From assembly GCF_051388935.1 (NCBI RefSeq), contig NZ_JBPKBI010000012.1, positions 1 to 64,000 of the forward strand: a stretch of DNA of 64,000 nucleotides, in the 5' to 3' direction. The stretch is from Yinghuangia sp035454725. Its GTDB lineage: Bacteria > Actinomycetota > Actinomycetes > Streptomycetales > Streptomycetaceae. Positions within the stretch are counted from its first letter, which is position 1; each line of letters starts with the position of its first letter. The position numbers and the translations under genes are program-made. Shown here piece after piece: positions 34,426-43,541 of this stretch. A model generated the notes under the pieces. It worked only from the letters and a program-made list of their open reading frames with translations, had not been told where the DNA came from and did no database searches.

Positions 34426-35313
34426 TCAGTCTGTCGCGTGTGCCGCGGTGTGCCGCGCGATCGCCCGGACGACCGTGTCCCAGAGCGAGCGTGGCGGCAT
34501 CTGGTGTCCCATACCCGGCAGGGGCACGAGGGTGGCGCCGGGGATCACGCGGGCCAGGGCCTCGGCGTGCCCGTACGGCAAAAGCGGGTCCGCGGTGCCG
34601 TGCAGCACGAGCGTGGGAGCGCCGATGTCGCCCGGCGTCGCGCGGATCGGCTCGCCGCTGTCGATCAACCAGTGGTTCGCGGCTGCGGCCGGGTCCGTGC
34701 TTCGGTCGAAGGCTCGGCCTGCGACGGCGCGCACCTGATCCTCGTCCACCGGGATCGTGCCGGCGAAAAGGCGTTCGGCCGCCAGGAAGTAGGCGATCAC
34801 CGAATCCCGGTCCGACCAGTCAGGGCCGGGTCCGGGCTCTGCGAAGGCCTTGGCCAACGCGTCGCTCATCGGCGGCAGCTCCGGGCTTTCCGGCCCGCCG
34901 GGCCCGCCGAGGGTGGTCGACATCAGGGTCAGGGTGAGCACACGCTCGGCGTGGGTGAGGGCGATCCGCTGTGCCAGGCCGCCGCCCATCGAGATCCCGA
35001 CAATGTGCGCCGCCCGGATGCCGAAAGCGTCGAGCAACCCGACCGCGTCGGCCACCAAGTCGTCCTGCGAGTACGTCGGTTCACCGGCCGGGAACGTGGT
35101 CGAGCGGCCGGTGTCGCGTGTGTCGAACCGGAGCACGTACCTCCCCGCGTCGGCGAGGCGCGCCGTGAACTCGTCGTCCCACCAGTCCATCGACGCTTCG
35201 GCGCCCCCGATCAGCAGTACGGCCGGAGCGTCTGGTTCGCCGAACGCCTGCGCGGCGAGCCGGATGCCGTTGGCGCGGACAGTCGTCTCGGGGCTGATGC
35301 GGACGGGGGTCAT
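34426..35313 (-). CDS. Alpha/beta hydrolase
   Basis: 295 residues. Canonical alpha/beta hydrolase elements: VLLIGGAEASMDWWDD, FDTRDTGRS, the nucleophile elbow GISMGGG (Ser108) and a catalytic-type His in GMGHQMPP near residue 270. It resembles the enol-lactonase/haloperoxidase group common in actinomycetes. Substrate unknown. ATG 35313 has CCAGGAGGCTTCC ahead. It is transcribed divergently from an HxlR regulator gene with 97 bases between starts, suggesting direct control of a small-molecule-degrading hydrolase. Confidence 0.85.
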   Translation of the reverse strand: MTPVRISPETTVRANGIRLAAQAFGEPDAPAVLLIGGAEASMDWWDDEFTARLADAGRYVLRFDTRDTGRSTTFPAGEPTYSQDDLVADAVGLLDAFGIRAAHIVGISMGGGLAQRIALTHAERVLTLTLMSTTLGGPGGPESPELPPMSDALAKAFAEPGPGPDWSDRDSVIAYFLAAERLFAGTIPVDEDQVRAVAGRAFDRSTDPAAAANHWLIDSGEPIRATPGDIGAPTLVLHGTADPLLPYGHAEALARVIPGATLVPLPGMGHQMPPRSLWDTVVRAIARHTAAHATD

Positions 35314-35343
35314 GGAAGCCTCCTGGGTCGTCGAGGCCCTCAA

Positions 35344-35385
35344 TCTACTACTGAAACCGAAGTAACTGCTACTATTTTCAAAGCA
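35344..35385. promoter_or_regulatory. AT-rich shared control region of the hydrolase and HxlR genes
   Basis: The 97-base gap contains CTACTACTGAAACC ... CTACTATTTTCAAAG, with TGAAA (35352-35356) mirrored by TTTCA (35376-35380). Repeated TACTA motifs mark a likely HxlR operator overlapping both promoters. Confidence 0.5.
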
Positions 35386-35410
35386 AGGATCGGACGATGC
35401 GAGGTGGGCG

Positions 35411-36172
35411 ATGACGAAGGCGGCGGATTCAGCGAAGTCGAGACGGCGCACGTACGGTCAGGCTTGCCCCATCGCGCACGCCCTCGACATGATCGGCGAT
35501 CGGTGGGCGCTCCTGGTCGTCCGCGAACTACGGCTCGGCGCACGCCGCTACAGCGACCTGCAGGCCGCCCTGCCGGCGATCGGCCCCAGCGTGCTCGCGC
35601 AGCGCTTGAAGGACCTCGAATCCGTCGGCGTCGTGCAGAAGCGCGACCTGCCACGGCCGGCATCCGCCAAGGTCTATGAACTGACTTCGTGGGGCGCGGA
35701 GTTGGAGCCGGTCTTCGCGGCCCTCCGCGTTTGGGGGATGCGGTCGCCGGTCGTGCCGCTCGATGGCGAACTGACGGCGGACACCGTTCTGTTGGGCATG
35801 CGCGCCTATTTCGTTCCGCAGCCGGACTCACCCTGGACCGCGACCTACCGCATCGAACTGGAGCGCGACGTCTACCGCATCGACGTCACCGACGGCCGAC
35901 TGACGTCCGTGACCCGCGGTGACGTGTCGACACCCGCCGACACGTCGGTCACCGCCACCCAAGTCGCCCTTCAGGACGTTTTCGCCCACCGGTCGACCGT
36001 GGCCGGCGCGGTCTCGTCGGGACAGCTCCGCGTGACGGGGAACGAGGAAGCGCTGCACCGGCTGGTCGCGGCACTGCCGGAACGCCGACCACAAGGAGCC
36101 GTTCATCAGGTGGATCCGCCGGGGGACGCGCGGCGGCCGATTCCGGCCGGAGCGGACCCGAGGCCCGCGTGA
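35411..36172 (+). CDS. HxlR family transcriptional regulator with SCP2-like C-terminal domain
   Basis: 253 residues. Winged helix of the HxlR type: CPIAHALDMIGDRWALLVVRELRLGARRYSDLQAALPAIGPSVLAQRLKDLE (about 19-70), with the conserved early Cys that in some members senses redox or aldehyde stress. A C-terminal domain of about 100 residues (TYRIELERDVYRIDVTDGRL) has a sterol carrier-like fold. It is longer than the minimal 110-residue HxlR proteins. ATG 35411 follows the shared AT-rich region. Target is probably the divergent hydrolase. Confidence 0.88.
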   Translation: MTKAADSAKSRRRTYGQACPIAHALDMIGDRWALLVVRELRLGARRYSDLQAALPAIGPSVLAQRLKDLESVGVVQKRDLPRPASAKVYELTSWGAELEPVFAALRVWGMRSPVVPLDGELTADTVLLGMRAYFVPQPDSPWTATYRIELERDVYRIDVTDGRLTSVTRGDVSTPADTSVTATQVALQDVFAHRSTVAGAVSSGQLRVTGNEEALHRLVAALPERRPQGAVHQVDPPGDARRPIPAGADPRPA

Positions 36173-36386
36173 CGTCCGACTCTGCTCACGCGGACCATCA
36201 CAGACCCAACCATCCATTAGGTTTTCGTTTGCGCTGTCGCGAGGACCCCGGTCGCCTCGGGCGGGGGCCGTGCGGTCGCCTGGGGACAGCGGCGATAGGC
36301 TTCCCCGGTTGGCAATGAGCGGGCGCGGTCCGGCGCCGCGGGTGGGTCGGCGAGCAGGCTGTCGACGAACCCCGCGAGGAGAAGAT

Positions 36387-36737
36387 GTGGATCTGCCGCA
36401 CGGCCGGGAAGGGTCCGGGCCGATATACGGATCGGCCGTGCTGGAGGTGACCCTGTTGTCCGATCGTCGTGGAATCCGCGCGAGCGGCGAGATCAACGCG
36501 GCCACCCGCACGGCCTGGCAGCAGGCTCTGCGGACGATGGCCGGGCAGCACGAGGATGTGTCCTTCATCGACTTGTCAGGCGTCGGCTTCGTCGATGTTG
36601 CGGGTGTGGCGGCGCTTGCGGTCACGGCCTTGACCCTGCCGGGCGGCCGGGTCGTGGTGGAGCACCCTCCGCCGCAACTACCGCGCGTGCTGGACATGTT
36701 CTGGCCGGAGATGCGCCGGATCGAGGTGGCACCGTGA
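36387..36737 (+). CDS. STAS domain anti-anti-sigma factor-like protein
   Basis: 116 residues. STAS features: a beta strand VLEVTLLSDRRGIRASGEIN, then VSFIDLSGVGFVDVAGVAALA with the Ser that in SpoIIAA/RsbV is phosphorylated, here within DLSGVGFVD. GTG 36387 has a GAGGAGAA box. It overlaps the next gene by 4 bases (GTGA, 36734-36737), so the pair is translated together; this resembles the antagonist part of partner-switching anti-sigma systems. Confidence 0.75.
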   Translation: MDLPHGREGSGPIYGSAVLEVTLLSDRRGIRASGEINAATRTAWQQALRTMAGQHEDVSFIDLSGVGFVDVAGVAALAVTALTLPGGRVVVEHPPPQLPRVLDMFWPEMRRIEVAP

Positions 36738-37666
36738 CGAGGCGGCCGGGCATCGATGAGGCGTTCGTTCATCCAGCGCTGTTTTATCGCACCGAGGAGG
36801 AGTACACCGCGCAGACGGTGTCGTTCGTGCGTGAGGGCCTGGCCTCGGACGAACCGGTGGCCGTGGCGGTGCCGGGCCGGAATCTCGACCTGATCAGGGC
36901 CGGCCTGGGCGCGGATGCCGACGCGGTGTCCTTCCTGGACATGGCCGAGGCCGGACGCAACCCCGGGCGCATCATCTCCCAGGTGCTCCGCAAGTTCGCC
37001 GACTCCCATCCGCGGCGGCGGGTGCGGATCATCGGCGAGCCGATCTGGGCGGACCGCAGCGCGATGGAGTATCCCGCGTGCGCCCAGCACGAGGCGTTGA
37101 TCAACCCGGCCTTCGAGAACCGGGCGGCGACCATCTTGTGCCCGTACGACGAGGCCCGCTTGGACGCGGACATCCTGGCCGATGCCCGGCTCACCCATCC
37201 CACGGTCATCAGCCGCGGGCGGGAGCAGGACAGCGACGCGTACGACTGGCGGGCGGCCGTGGCCCGCTTCAATGAGCCCCTGTCCCCCGCGCCGACGGCG
37301 GCGGAGTTCGCTTTCGCCGCCCCGAAGCATTCCGCGGCGCGCCGTTTCGCGGTCGGCCAGGCCCGACAACTCGGCCTGGTGGGGCAGCGCCTGCTGGACG
37401 TGGAGCTGGCCGTGGCGGAACTGACGACGAACAGCGTGATGCACGGCGGGGGCAGCGGAACGCTGGCGGTCTGGGCAGAAGCCGGACAGTTCCGGTGCGA
37501 GGTCCGGGACCGGGGTCGGCTGGCCGACCCGCTCGCCGGCCGCAGGCCCCCGGAGGCCGGGCAGATCGGCGGTCGGGGCCTGCTGCTGGTCCACAACGTC
37601 GCCGATCTCGTGCGGGTGCACACCGGTGACGACGGCACCACGGTGCGCATCCACTTCGACCGCTGA
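36734..37666 (+). CDS. MEDS domain plus HATPase (anti-sigma factor-type) protein
   Basis: 310 residues. The N-terminal half is a MEDS sensory domain (HPALFYRTEEEYTAQTVSFVREGLASDEPVAVAVPGRNLDLIRAGL, about 13-57), found in methanogen/methylotroph DcmR proteins and many actinobacterial regulators. The C-terminal half is an RsbW/SpoIIAB-type ATPase with N-box ELTTNSVMHGG and G-box DRGRLADP / GGRGLLLVHNVADL. It could phosphorylate STAS partners such as the one encoded just upstream. GTG 36734 overlaps that gene. Together with the PAS-SpoIIE phosphatase at 40.6 kb, parts of a partner-switching module are present in the window, though no sigma factor is seen. Confidence 0.85.
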   Translation: MTRRPGIDEAFVHPALFYRTEEEYTAQTVSFVREGLASDEPVAVAVPGRNLDLIRAGLGADADAVSFLDMAEAGRNPGRIISQVLRKFADSHPRRRVRIIGEPIWADRSAMEYPACAQHEALINPAFENRAATILCPYDEARLDADILADARLTHPTVISRGREQDSDAYDWRAAVARFNEPLSPAPTAAEFAFAAPKHSAARRFAVGQARQLGLVGQRLLDVELAVAELTTNSVMHGGGSGTLAVWAEAGQFRCEVRDRGRLADPLAGRRPPEAGQIGGRGLLLVHNVADLVRVHTGDDGTTVRIHFDR

Positions 37667-37941
37667 AACGTCGTGGCCCACGCCCGACGCGGGCGTACTT
37701 CCCCGACGCCTGGGCGCGAGGTTTCGTGGCGGCGACGGCGGAGGCGGTTCGTCCGTCGCGTGACGCGTCCGTCCGCCACGCATCAGGGAAGCGGTGGTCA
37801 GGCGGCGGGAGTTCGGCGCCGCGCCGGTCACGTGCGGGCCGCCTGCCATTCACGGGTGGGTCATCACGGCGTGCTTCGATTCGGGGATCAGCGTGCGTCG
37901 TCATTCACCTTCCGCACCCGCGGCGGCCCCAGGAGGCGTCA

Positions 37942-39582
37942 GTGCCATCTGCGATCGAACCTTCCCCGTCGTCTTCTCCCTCCCGGCCCGTGAGCCGTCG
38001 CGCCACCGTGGCGGCCGGTGCCGCGCTCGGGGTCGGGCTGGGGCTGGCGGGCACGCGCACCGCGCACGCCGAGCCGGTGCGCCGCGACCCGTTCCTCCTC
38101 GGCGTCGCCAGCGGAGATCCGCTTCCCGACGCGGTGGTGCTGTGGACACGGCTGGTCGCCGACCCGTTCGACGCTGCGGCGATGGGCCGCCGGACCGTGC
38201 CCGTCGAGTGGGAGGTGTCCGCCGACGAGCGTTTTTCGGCGGTGGTACGCCGCGGCACCGCCGCCGCGCGCCCCGAACTGGCCCACTCCGTGCACGTGGA
38301 CGTACGAGGGCTGCGGCCCGGCCGCGTCTACTGGTACCGCTTCCGCGCCGGTGGCCACGTGAGCCCGACCGGCCGTACGCGTACCGCGCCCGAGGCGTAC
38401 TCGCGGCCGAACCGGTTCCGCGTCGGCGTCGTGAACTGCCAGGACTGGCAGAACGGTTACTGGCCCGCCTACCTCGGTCTGGCTGCCGAGGACCTGGACG
38501 TCGTGGTGCATCTCGGCGACTACATCTACGAATACGATCCGAGCAGTGCGTACCCCGACCGCCTGCACACCGCGCCGCAGACCGTGGGCCTGGACCAGCT
38601 CGTCACCCTCGGCGACTACCGGGCACGCCACGCCCAGTACAAGACCGATCCCGCGCTGCAACGCGCCCACGCCGCGTTCCCGTGGATCGTCACGTGGGAC
38701 GACCACGAGACGGAGAACAACTACGCGGGCCTCGTCGACGAGATCGACGACACCGGCGACCGGTTCCAGGACCCGGCGCGATTCGCGCGGCAGCAGGCAG
38801 CGGCGTACCAGGCCTATTACGAGCACATGCCGTTGCGCAGGGCGGTGGTTCCCGGGTCGACGGACTACCGGCTTTACCGGCGCTTCGAGTTCGGCGACCT
38901 GGTACGCCTGAACGTGCTCGACACCCGTCAGTACCGCACCGACCAACCCGGCGGCCACTCCGGTGACTTCGGGCCCGTCGCCGACGGCCTGGACAACGGC
39001 TCGGGCACACTCGTCGGCGCCGCGCAGGAGCGGTGGCTCGCCGACGGCCTTCGCTCGTCGCGGGCCCGCTGGAACGTCCTGGCGCAGCAGGTGATGGTCA
39101 GTCAGATCCGTTTCCCGAACTTCCTTGACCCGGCGAACCCGTTCCCGCCGATCGCCAACCTCGACCAGTGGGACGGCTACGATCCGGCCCGCGTCCGCCT
39201 GCTGCGCCTGCTGCGTGACACCCGTGCGGCCAACCCGGTGGTGCTCGCCGGGGACATCCACTCCACGTGGTGCAGCGACCTGCGCGTGGACCGCGACGAT
39301 TTGGCGAGTGCCCCGGTCGCTGTCGAGTTCACCGCGACCAGCGTCAGCTCGGACTTCCCGGCCGCGTTCGACGGGCCTCTCAAGGCGGCCAATCCGACGC
39401 TGAATCCCCATGTGCGGTACTTCGACGGCTCCCGTCGCGGCTACTTGCGCGTGACCGTCGACCGCGAGCGCTGGCTCACCGACGTGCGCACCGTCGACGG
39501 CATCACGGCACGCGAGTCGCCGGTACGCACCACCGCGTCGTGGGCGGCGATCGCCGGTGTCCCGGGACTGACCCCGGCCTGA
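37942..39582 (+). CDS. phoD: Alkaline phosphatase D (PhoD) family, Tat-exported
   Basis: 546 residues. The N-terminal SRRATVAAGAALGVGLGLAGTRTAHA is a Tat signal (Arg-Arg pair, hydrophobic core, Ala-x-Ala). The mature protein has an N-terminal fibronectin-like domain, then the metallophosphatase motifs NCQDWQNGY, LGDYIYEY, TWDDHETENNYAG and GDIHSTW. PhoD enzymes are secreted phosphodiesterase/monoesterases for phosphate and teichoic acid turnover. GTG 37942 follows CCAGGAGGCGTCA. No PHO box was recognised in the short upstream region, so phosphate control is not demonstrated. No signs of truncation. Confidence 0.92.
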   Translation: MPSAIEPSPSSSPSRPVSRRATVAAGAALGVGLGLAGTRTAHAEPVRRDPFLLGVASGDPLPDAVVLWTRLVADPFDAAAMGRRTVPVEWEVSADERFSAVVRRGTAAARPELAHSVHVDVRGLRPGRVYWYRFRAGGHVSPTGRTRTAPEAYSRPNRFRVGVVNCQDWQNGYWPAYLGLAAEDLDVVVHLGDYIYEYDPSSAYPDRLHTAPQTVGLDQLVTLGDYRARHAQYKTDPALQRAHAAFPWIVTWDDHETENNYAGLVDEIDDTGDRFQDPARFARQQAAAYQAYYEHMPLRRAVVPGSTDYRLYRRFEFGDLVRLNVLDTRQYRTDQPGGHSGDFGPVADGLDNGSGTLVGAAQERWLADGLRSSRARWNVLAQQVMVSQIRFPNFLDPANPFPPIANLDQWDGYDPARVRLLRLLRDTRAANPVVLAGDIHSTWCSDLRVDRDDLASAPVAVEFTATSVSSDFPAAFDGPLKAANPTLNPHVRYFDGSRRGYLRVTVDRERWLTDVRTVDGITARESPVRTTASWAAIAGVPGLTPA

Positions 39583-39748
39583 GCCCCGGATCGCGTTTTG
39601 TCTCGGTCGGCCGGGCCGGAGCAGCGTTCGACTCCGGGACCTGCGGCGCGGCCTTTCCGGTGAATGTCGGGCGCCCTGATGACGGCGTATCCGCTCCCTG
39701 GGTACGGCGTCTGGGCAATCACAACCCGGACATGCAAGGAGAACAGCC

Positions 39749-40033
39749 ATCTACGCAACAGTCCGACGCTACGAGAACGTCGCCGATCCGGCCGAGGTGG
39801 CCCGCGCCGTGACCGAGGGGTTCGTGCCCCTCGTGCGTCAGGTGCCTGGTTTCGTGGCCTACTACTGGGTCGATGCCGGAAACGGGGTGATGGTCTCGAC
39901 CAGCGTCTTCGAGGACCGGTCCGGCGCCGAGGAATCGACCTCGAAGGCAGCGGAGTTCGTGCGAGAGAACCTGGCGTCGCTGTTCCCCGACCCGCCTCAG
40001 GTCACCACCGGTCAGGTGGTGGCTTCCGCGTAG
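39749..40033 (+). CDS. Small ABM-domain-like protein, start codon ATC or lost
   Basis: About 94 residues from 39749. The family reads YATVRRYENV ... EGFVPLVRQVPGFVAYYWVDAG ... SVFEDRSGAEESTSKAAEFVRENL ... QVTTG, a small antibiotic-biosynthesis-monooxygenase-like protein of actinomycetes, probably a dimeric barrel. An AAGGAGAA box (39736-39743) sits 5 bases before ATC (39749), exactly where ATG would be expected, so either ATC acts as a rare start or ATG has changed by one base. The next canonical start is GTG 39797, which would drop 16 residues of the conserved N-terminus. Confidence 0.7.
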   Translation: MYATVRRYENVADPAEVARAVTEGFVPLVRQVPGFVAYYWVDAGNGVMVSTSVFEDRSGAEESTSKAAEFVRENLASLFPDPPQVTTGQVVASA

Positions 40034-40058
40034 AACCGCCGGTTCCCGGGACGTCGAC

Positions 40059-40101
40059 GTACGCCGGGTCGGACCAGTTGCGTTGGTCCGGCCCGGCGTA
40101 C
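40059..40101 (+). terminator. Strong hairpin terminator after the ABM-like gene
   Basis: An 18-bp stem, GTACGCCGGGTCGGACCA (40059-40076) against TGGTCCGGCCCGGCGTAC (40084-40101), pairs at all positions with one G-U, around a 7-base loop, 25 bases after the stop. Confidence 0.7.
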
Positions 40102-40614
40102 CGACGGCCCGTGTGTCGACGGGCGGGCGGCATGTTCGCAACTTTCTTTCCCGGTACGGAAGTTCGCGTGCGGCTGTCGACTCACAGCGCTCGGAGCCTC
40201 CCTGACCGCCACATCCACGTACGCGACACCACGACCGAGCATGCGATTTCGGTCCACTGGTACTCGCCGCGCCGCATGAGCCGCTACGTGCGCGAGGTGG
40301 GGTGCTGACCTCGCACTCAGTCGAGTCCGCCGACGACTGGTGACGCCGGATGACGGTCGTCCGGCGGCCGTGCCGGCCGTCCGACCGGGTCTCGCGTGCG
40401 TCCGAGTCGGCAGTCGCCGTGCCGTCCCTGTCCGGAGTCGTCCTGTGACGCGGAGTGCGGGGCAGCTCTTCGTTGTTTCGGCGTTGTGCACCGCCAGGAC
40501 TCGGCCCGATCGTGCGTTGCCGGTTCGAGGGGCAGCATGGAAAGAGGAGGCATGGAAAGGAGACGTCGAGCCGGCGTGCCCCCGATCGGTGTGCTGAGGA
40601 GGGAGGCTTCCGGA
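40102..40614. other. Intergenic, no gene
   Basis: About 510 bases. Nothing recognised, though the end holds GAGGAGGGAGG-like ribosome binding sequence for the next gene. The plus-strand open frame from 40396 has no family pattern. Confidence 0.45.
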
Positions 40615-42834
40615 ATGGCTGCAGACGCGCCGCCCCCGGGGGACGAGCGCGACCAGTCGGCGGTGCCGGCACCGNNNNNNNNNNNNNNNNNNNNNNNNNN
40701 NNNNNNNNNNNNNNNNNNNNNNNNNNNNNNNNNNNNNNNNNNNNNNNNNNNNNNNNNNNNNNNNNNNNNNNNNNNNNNNNNNNNNNNNNNNNNNNNNNNN
40801 NNNNNNNNNNNNNNNNNNNNCGACCGCGGGAAGATCGTGTTCTGGAGCCCGCAGGCCGAGGAACTGTTCGGCTACACGGCCCAGGAGGCCGTGGGTCGGC
40901 TGGCGTCGCACATCATGGTGCACGAGGAGCACCGGGAGCTGGCGGTCAAGCTGTTCGCCGAGGTGATGACCACCGGGGCGAGCTGGGCCGGCGCGTTCCC
41001 CATCCGGCACAAGGACGGCGGCACGCGGCTGGTGGAGTTCCGCAGCATGCGGCTGCTGAACGACGTCGGTGACGTCTATGCCCTGGGCATCGCCGCGAAT
41101 CAGACGACGCTGCGGCGGGTGGAGACCGATATGGCCCTGTCGGAGCGCCTGGTGTCGCAGGCCGCCATCGGACTCGCCCTACAGGACACCGACCTGCGCT
41201 ACCTGATGGTCAATCCTGCCATGGAGCGCATGAACGGCATTCCGGTCGCCGACCACATCGGTCGGCACCCTCGCGAGATCCTGCCGTTCCTCGACGTCGG
41301 CACCATCGAGTCCGCGCTGCGCCAGGTGCTGCTGACCGGCGTCCCGCTGATCGACCAGTACGTGGTCGGCCGCACCCCGGCCGACCCGGATCACGATCAC
41401 GCCTGGTCGGTGTCGTACTACCGGCTCGAAGGCGCGGGCGGGCGGACGATGGGGGTGGCCACCACGGTGATCGACGTCAGCGAGCGCCATCGGGCGACGA
41501 CCGAGGCGGACCGGGCGCGGCGCCGTCTGGCCATGATCGCCGACGCCTCCGCCCGCGTCGGTACCAGCCTGGAGGTGGTCCAGACTGCACAGGAACTGGC
41601 CGAGGTCGCCGTCCCCGACCTGGCCGACGTGACCGCGGTCGACATCCTGGACGCCATCTTGGCCTTCCGCCGCAGCCCTGCCGGCGCTCACGAACCGGGC
41701 CCGGAACTGTTCCGCGCCCTCGCCGTGGCGTCCGCGTACCCGACTCCGGCGACCGCCGCGGTGAAAGCCGGAGACCTCGCCGCCTACGGCGCCGACCGCC
41801 TGATCACCCAATGCGTGCACACCGGGCAGCCCGTGGTCGTCGCCCACACCGGGAGCAAAGATTTGCAGCGGATAGCCCGCGACGCCGACAGCGCGGCGGC
41901 GTTCGCCAGGGCCGGCGTGCACTCCTACCTGGCGGTGCCGCTGATCGCGCGCAACGAGGTCCTCGGCGCGTTCGACCTGCTGCGCGCCCGCAATCCGCTC
42001 CCGTTCGACGAGGACGATGTGCTGTTGGCCGGGGAGTTGGCCGCACGCGCCGCCGTCGCCATCGACAACGCCCGCTGGCACCAGAGCGTCCGCAACGCCG
42101 CCGAGACGCTTCAGCGCAGTCTCCTGCCGGGCCATCCGTCCCGGCCGGTGGGCCTGGAAGTCGCGTCCCGCTACCAGCCTGCCCAGGCGAGCAGCGAGGT
42201 CGGCGGCGACTGGTACGACGTCATCCCCCTGGCCGGCGAGAGGACCGCCTTGGTGGTCGGGGACGTCATGGGCAACGGCATCGACGCCGCCGCCACCATG
42301 GGGCGGCTGCGGACCGCGACATGTGCGTACGCCGACCTCGACCTGGCCCCGGACGAGGTCCTGCGGCACCTCGACAAGATCGCCGAGGGGTTGGAACACT
42401 ACATCGCGACCTGCGTCTATGCGGTCTACGACCCCCGCGACCACCGGTGCCTGCTCGCGAACGCCGGACACCTCCCACCCGTCCTCGCGGCAGCCGGACG
42501 CAAGCCCGAACTGCTCGACCTGCCCACCGGCGCGCCTCTCGGCGTCGGCGGCGTCTCCTTCCACACCTCCGCTTTCGACCTGCACCCCGGCGACCGGCTC
42601 GTCCTGTACACCGACGGCCTCGTCGAGACCCGTCGCCATCCCATCGACGAACGCCTGGACGCCCTGTTGCGTGCCCTGGACAGATCCAACTTGTCTCTGG
42701 AGGACACCTGCCAGTGGCTCCTCGACTCCCTGCGCCACCCCGATGAACACGACGACGTCGCTCTGCTCATCGCGCAGGCCACCGCCCTCGTACCCGACCG
42801 GCAGTCGGACGTGGGCGGGGACCTGCTCGGCTGA
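40615..42834 (+). CDS. PAS-PAS-GAF-SpoIIE (PP2C) phosphatase, contains assembly gap
   Basis: About 739 residues if the 146-base N run (40675-40820) is correctly sized; the frame is preserved across it. After a short N-terminus come PAS 1 (KIVFWSPQAEELFGYTAQEAVGR), PAS 2 (LVSQAAIGLALQDTDLRYLMVN), a GAF domain (about 360-480) and a PP2C/SpoIIE domain: LQRSLLPGHPSRP, SSEVGGDWYDVIPL with metal-binding Asp, VVGDVMGNGIDAAATMG, and GDRLVLYTDGLVETR. Such proteins act as sensory phosphatases dephosphorylating STAS antagonists. ATG 40615 has GGGAGG. The nearby STAS/HATPase pair at 36.4 kb is a possible functional partner. Confidence 0.85.
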   Translation: MAADAPPPGDERDQSAVPAPXXXXXXXXXXXXXXXXXXXXXXXXXXXXXXXXXXXXXXXXXXXXXXXXXDRGKIVFWSPQAEELFGYTAQEAVGRLASHIMVHEEHRELAVKLFAEVMTTGASWAGAFPIRHKDGGTRLVEFRSMRLLNDVGDVYALGIAANQTTLRRVETDMALSERLVSQAAIGLALQDTDLRYLMVNPAMERMNGIPVADHIGRHPREILPFLDVGTIESALRQVLLTGVPLIDQYVVGRTPADPDHDHAWSVSYYRLEGAGGRTMGVATTVIDVSERHRATTEADRARRRLAMIADASARVGTSLEVVQTAQELAEVAVPDLADVTAVDILDAILAFRRSPAGAHEPGPELFRALAVASAYPTPATAAVKAGDLAAYGADRLITQCVHTGQPVVVAHTGSKDLQRIARDADSAAAFARAGVHSYLAVPLIARNEVLGAFDLLRARNPLPFDEDDVLLAGELAARAAVAIDNARWHQSVRNAAETLQRSLLPGHPSRPVGLEVASRYQPAQASSEVGGDWYDVIPLAGERTALVVGDVMGNGIDAAATMGRLRTATCAYADLDLAPDEVLRHLDKIAEGLEHYIATCVYAVYDPRDHRCLLANAGHLPPVLAAAGRKPELLDLPTGAPLGVGGVSFHTSAFDLHPGDRLVLYTDGLVETRRHPIDERLDALLRALDRSNLSLEDTCQWLLDSLRHPDEHDDVALLIAQATALVPDRQSDVGGDLLG
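40675..40820. other. Assembly gap (N) in the PAS-SpoIIE gene
   Basis: 146 N bases inside the 5' part of a coding gene, flanked by very GC-rich sequence (GGCACCG on the left, CGACCGCGGG on the right). About 49 residues of the first PAS region are unknown. Confidence 0.95.
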
Positions 42835-43038
42835 GGTGCCGACGGTGAAGCCGAGCCGGGCGGTACGGGTCGGAGTGACGAAGCCGCCGAGCGGGCCGGG
42901 CGATGGGGCGGACGGCGTGTGACGGTCGCGTCTCGGTGCCCCAGGTACGTCTCCCGTGTCGGCAGAGCGGGCCAAGGCGGCGCGGGCGCAGGGCGGCCGT
43001 GCGAACGGGCGCGCTGCGGTGTGGGGTTGGAGCGGCGG

Positions 43039-43266
43039 TCACTCCCCGCTTGGTGCGGGTGAGCGGCCGTGGGGCTGACCGGCTGCCTCCTCCTCGTCGA
43101 CGTACACCTTGGTGCCGTCGGGGTAGAACTTGCAGACACGGCCGTTCTCGGCACCGATGGCCGGCAGCCCCGCCGCGTGCAGTTCCGCGATCGCGTCCTG
43201 CACAGCCTGCCGCATCAGCGCATGGGCACGTTCCCGGCCGATCGAGTCGATCAGCGAGTCGGTCAC
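43039..43266 (-). CDS. Small conserved-looking protein of unknown function
   Basis: 75 residues with a good GGAGG box before GTG 43266. A helical N-terminal half (ERAHALMRQAVQDAIAELHAAG) is followed by NGRVCKFYPDGTKVYVDEEE, which looks like a small beta hairpin. I do not recognise a named family, though the aromatic YPDGTKVYV patch suggests a conserved unit. No signal or membrane segment. It stands alone between the PAS-SpoIIE gene and the DUF6510 gene, on the other strand. Confidence 0.55.
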   Translation of the reverse strand: MTDSLIDSIGRERAHALMRQAVQDAIAELHAAGLPAIGAENGRVCKFYPDGTKVYVDEEEAAGQPHGRSPAPSGE

Positions 43267-43541
43267 GGAACCTCCGTCATCAAGTTGTTGGGGTCACGCC
43301 CCTCCCATGCTGCCGTACCGGCGCGACCGGCCACCAGGCTCCGAGGGAACCGGGCGGGATCACAGCCGGCCGCTGTCGGCCACCGCTGGGTCCTTGAGTC
43401 CGACGCTGACGTGCTGTGGCGTGTGGCTCGTGGGGACGGCGACACGATGCCCGGATGCCGGGCGGCGGTGCCGGGGTCTGCAAATGTGGACGGCCGGACG
43501 GGCCATCCGGGCCGGACCGCCTCGTACCCCGGAGGATCAGC

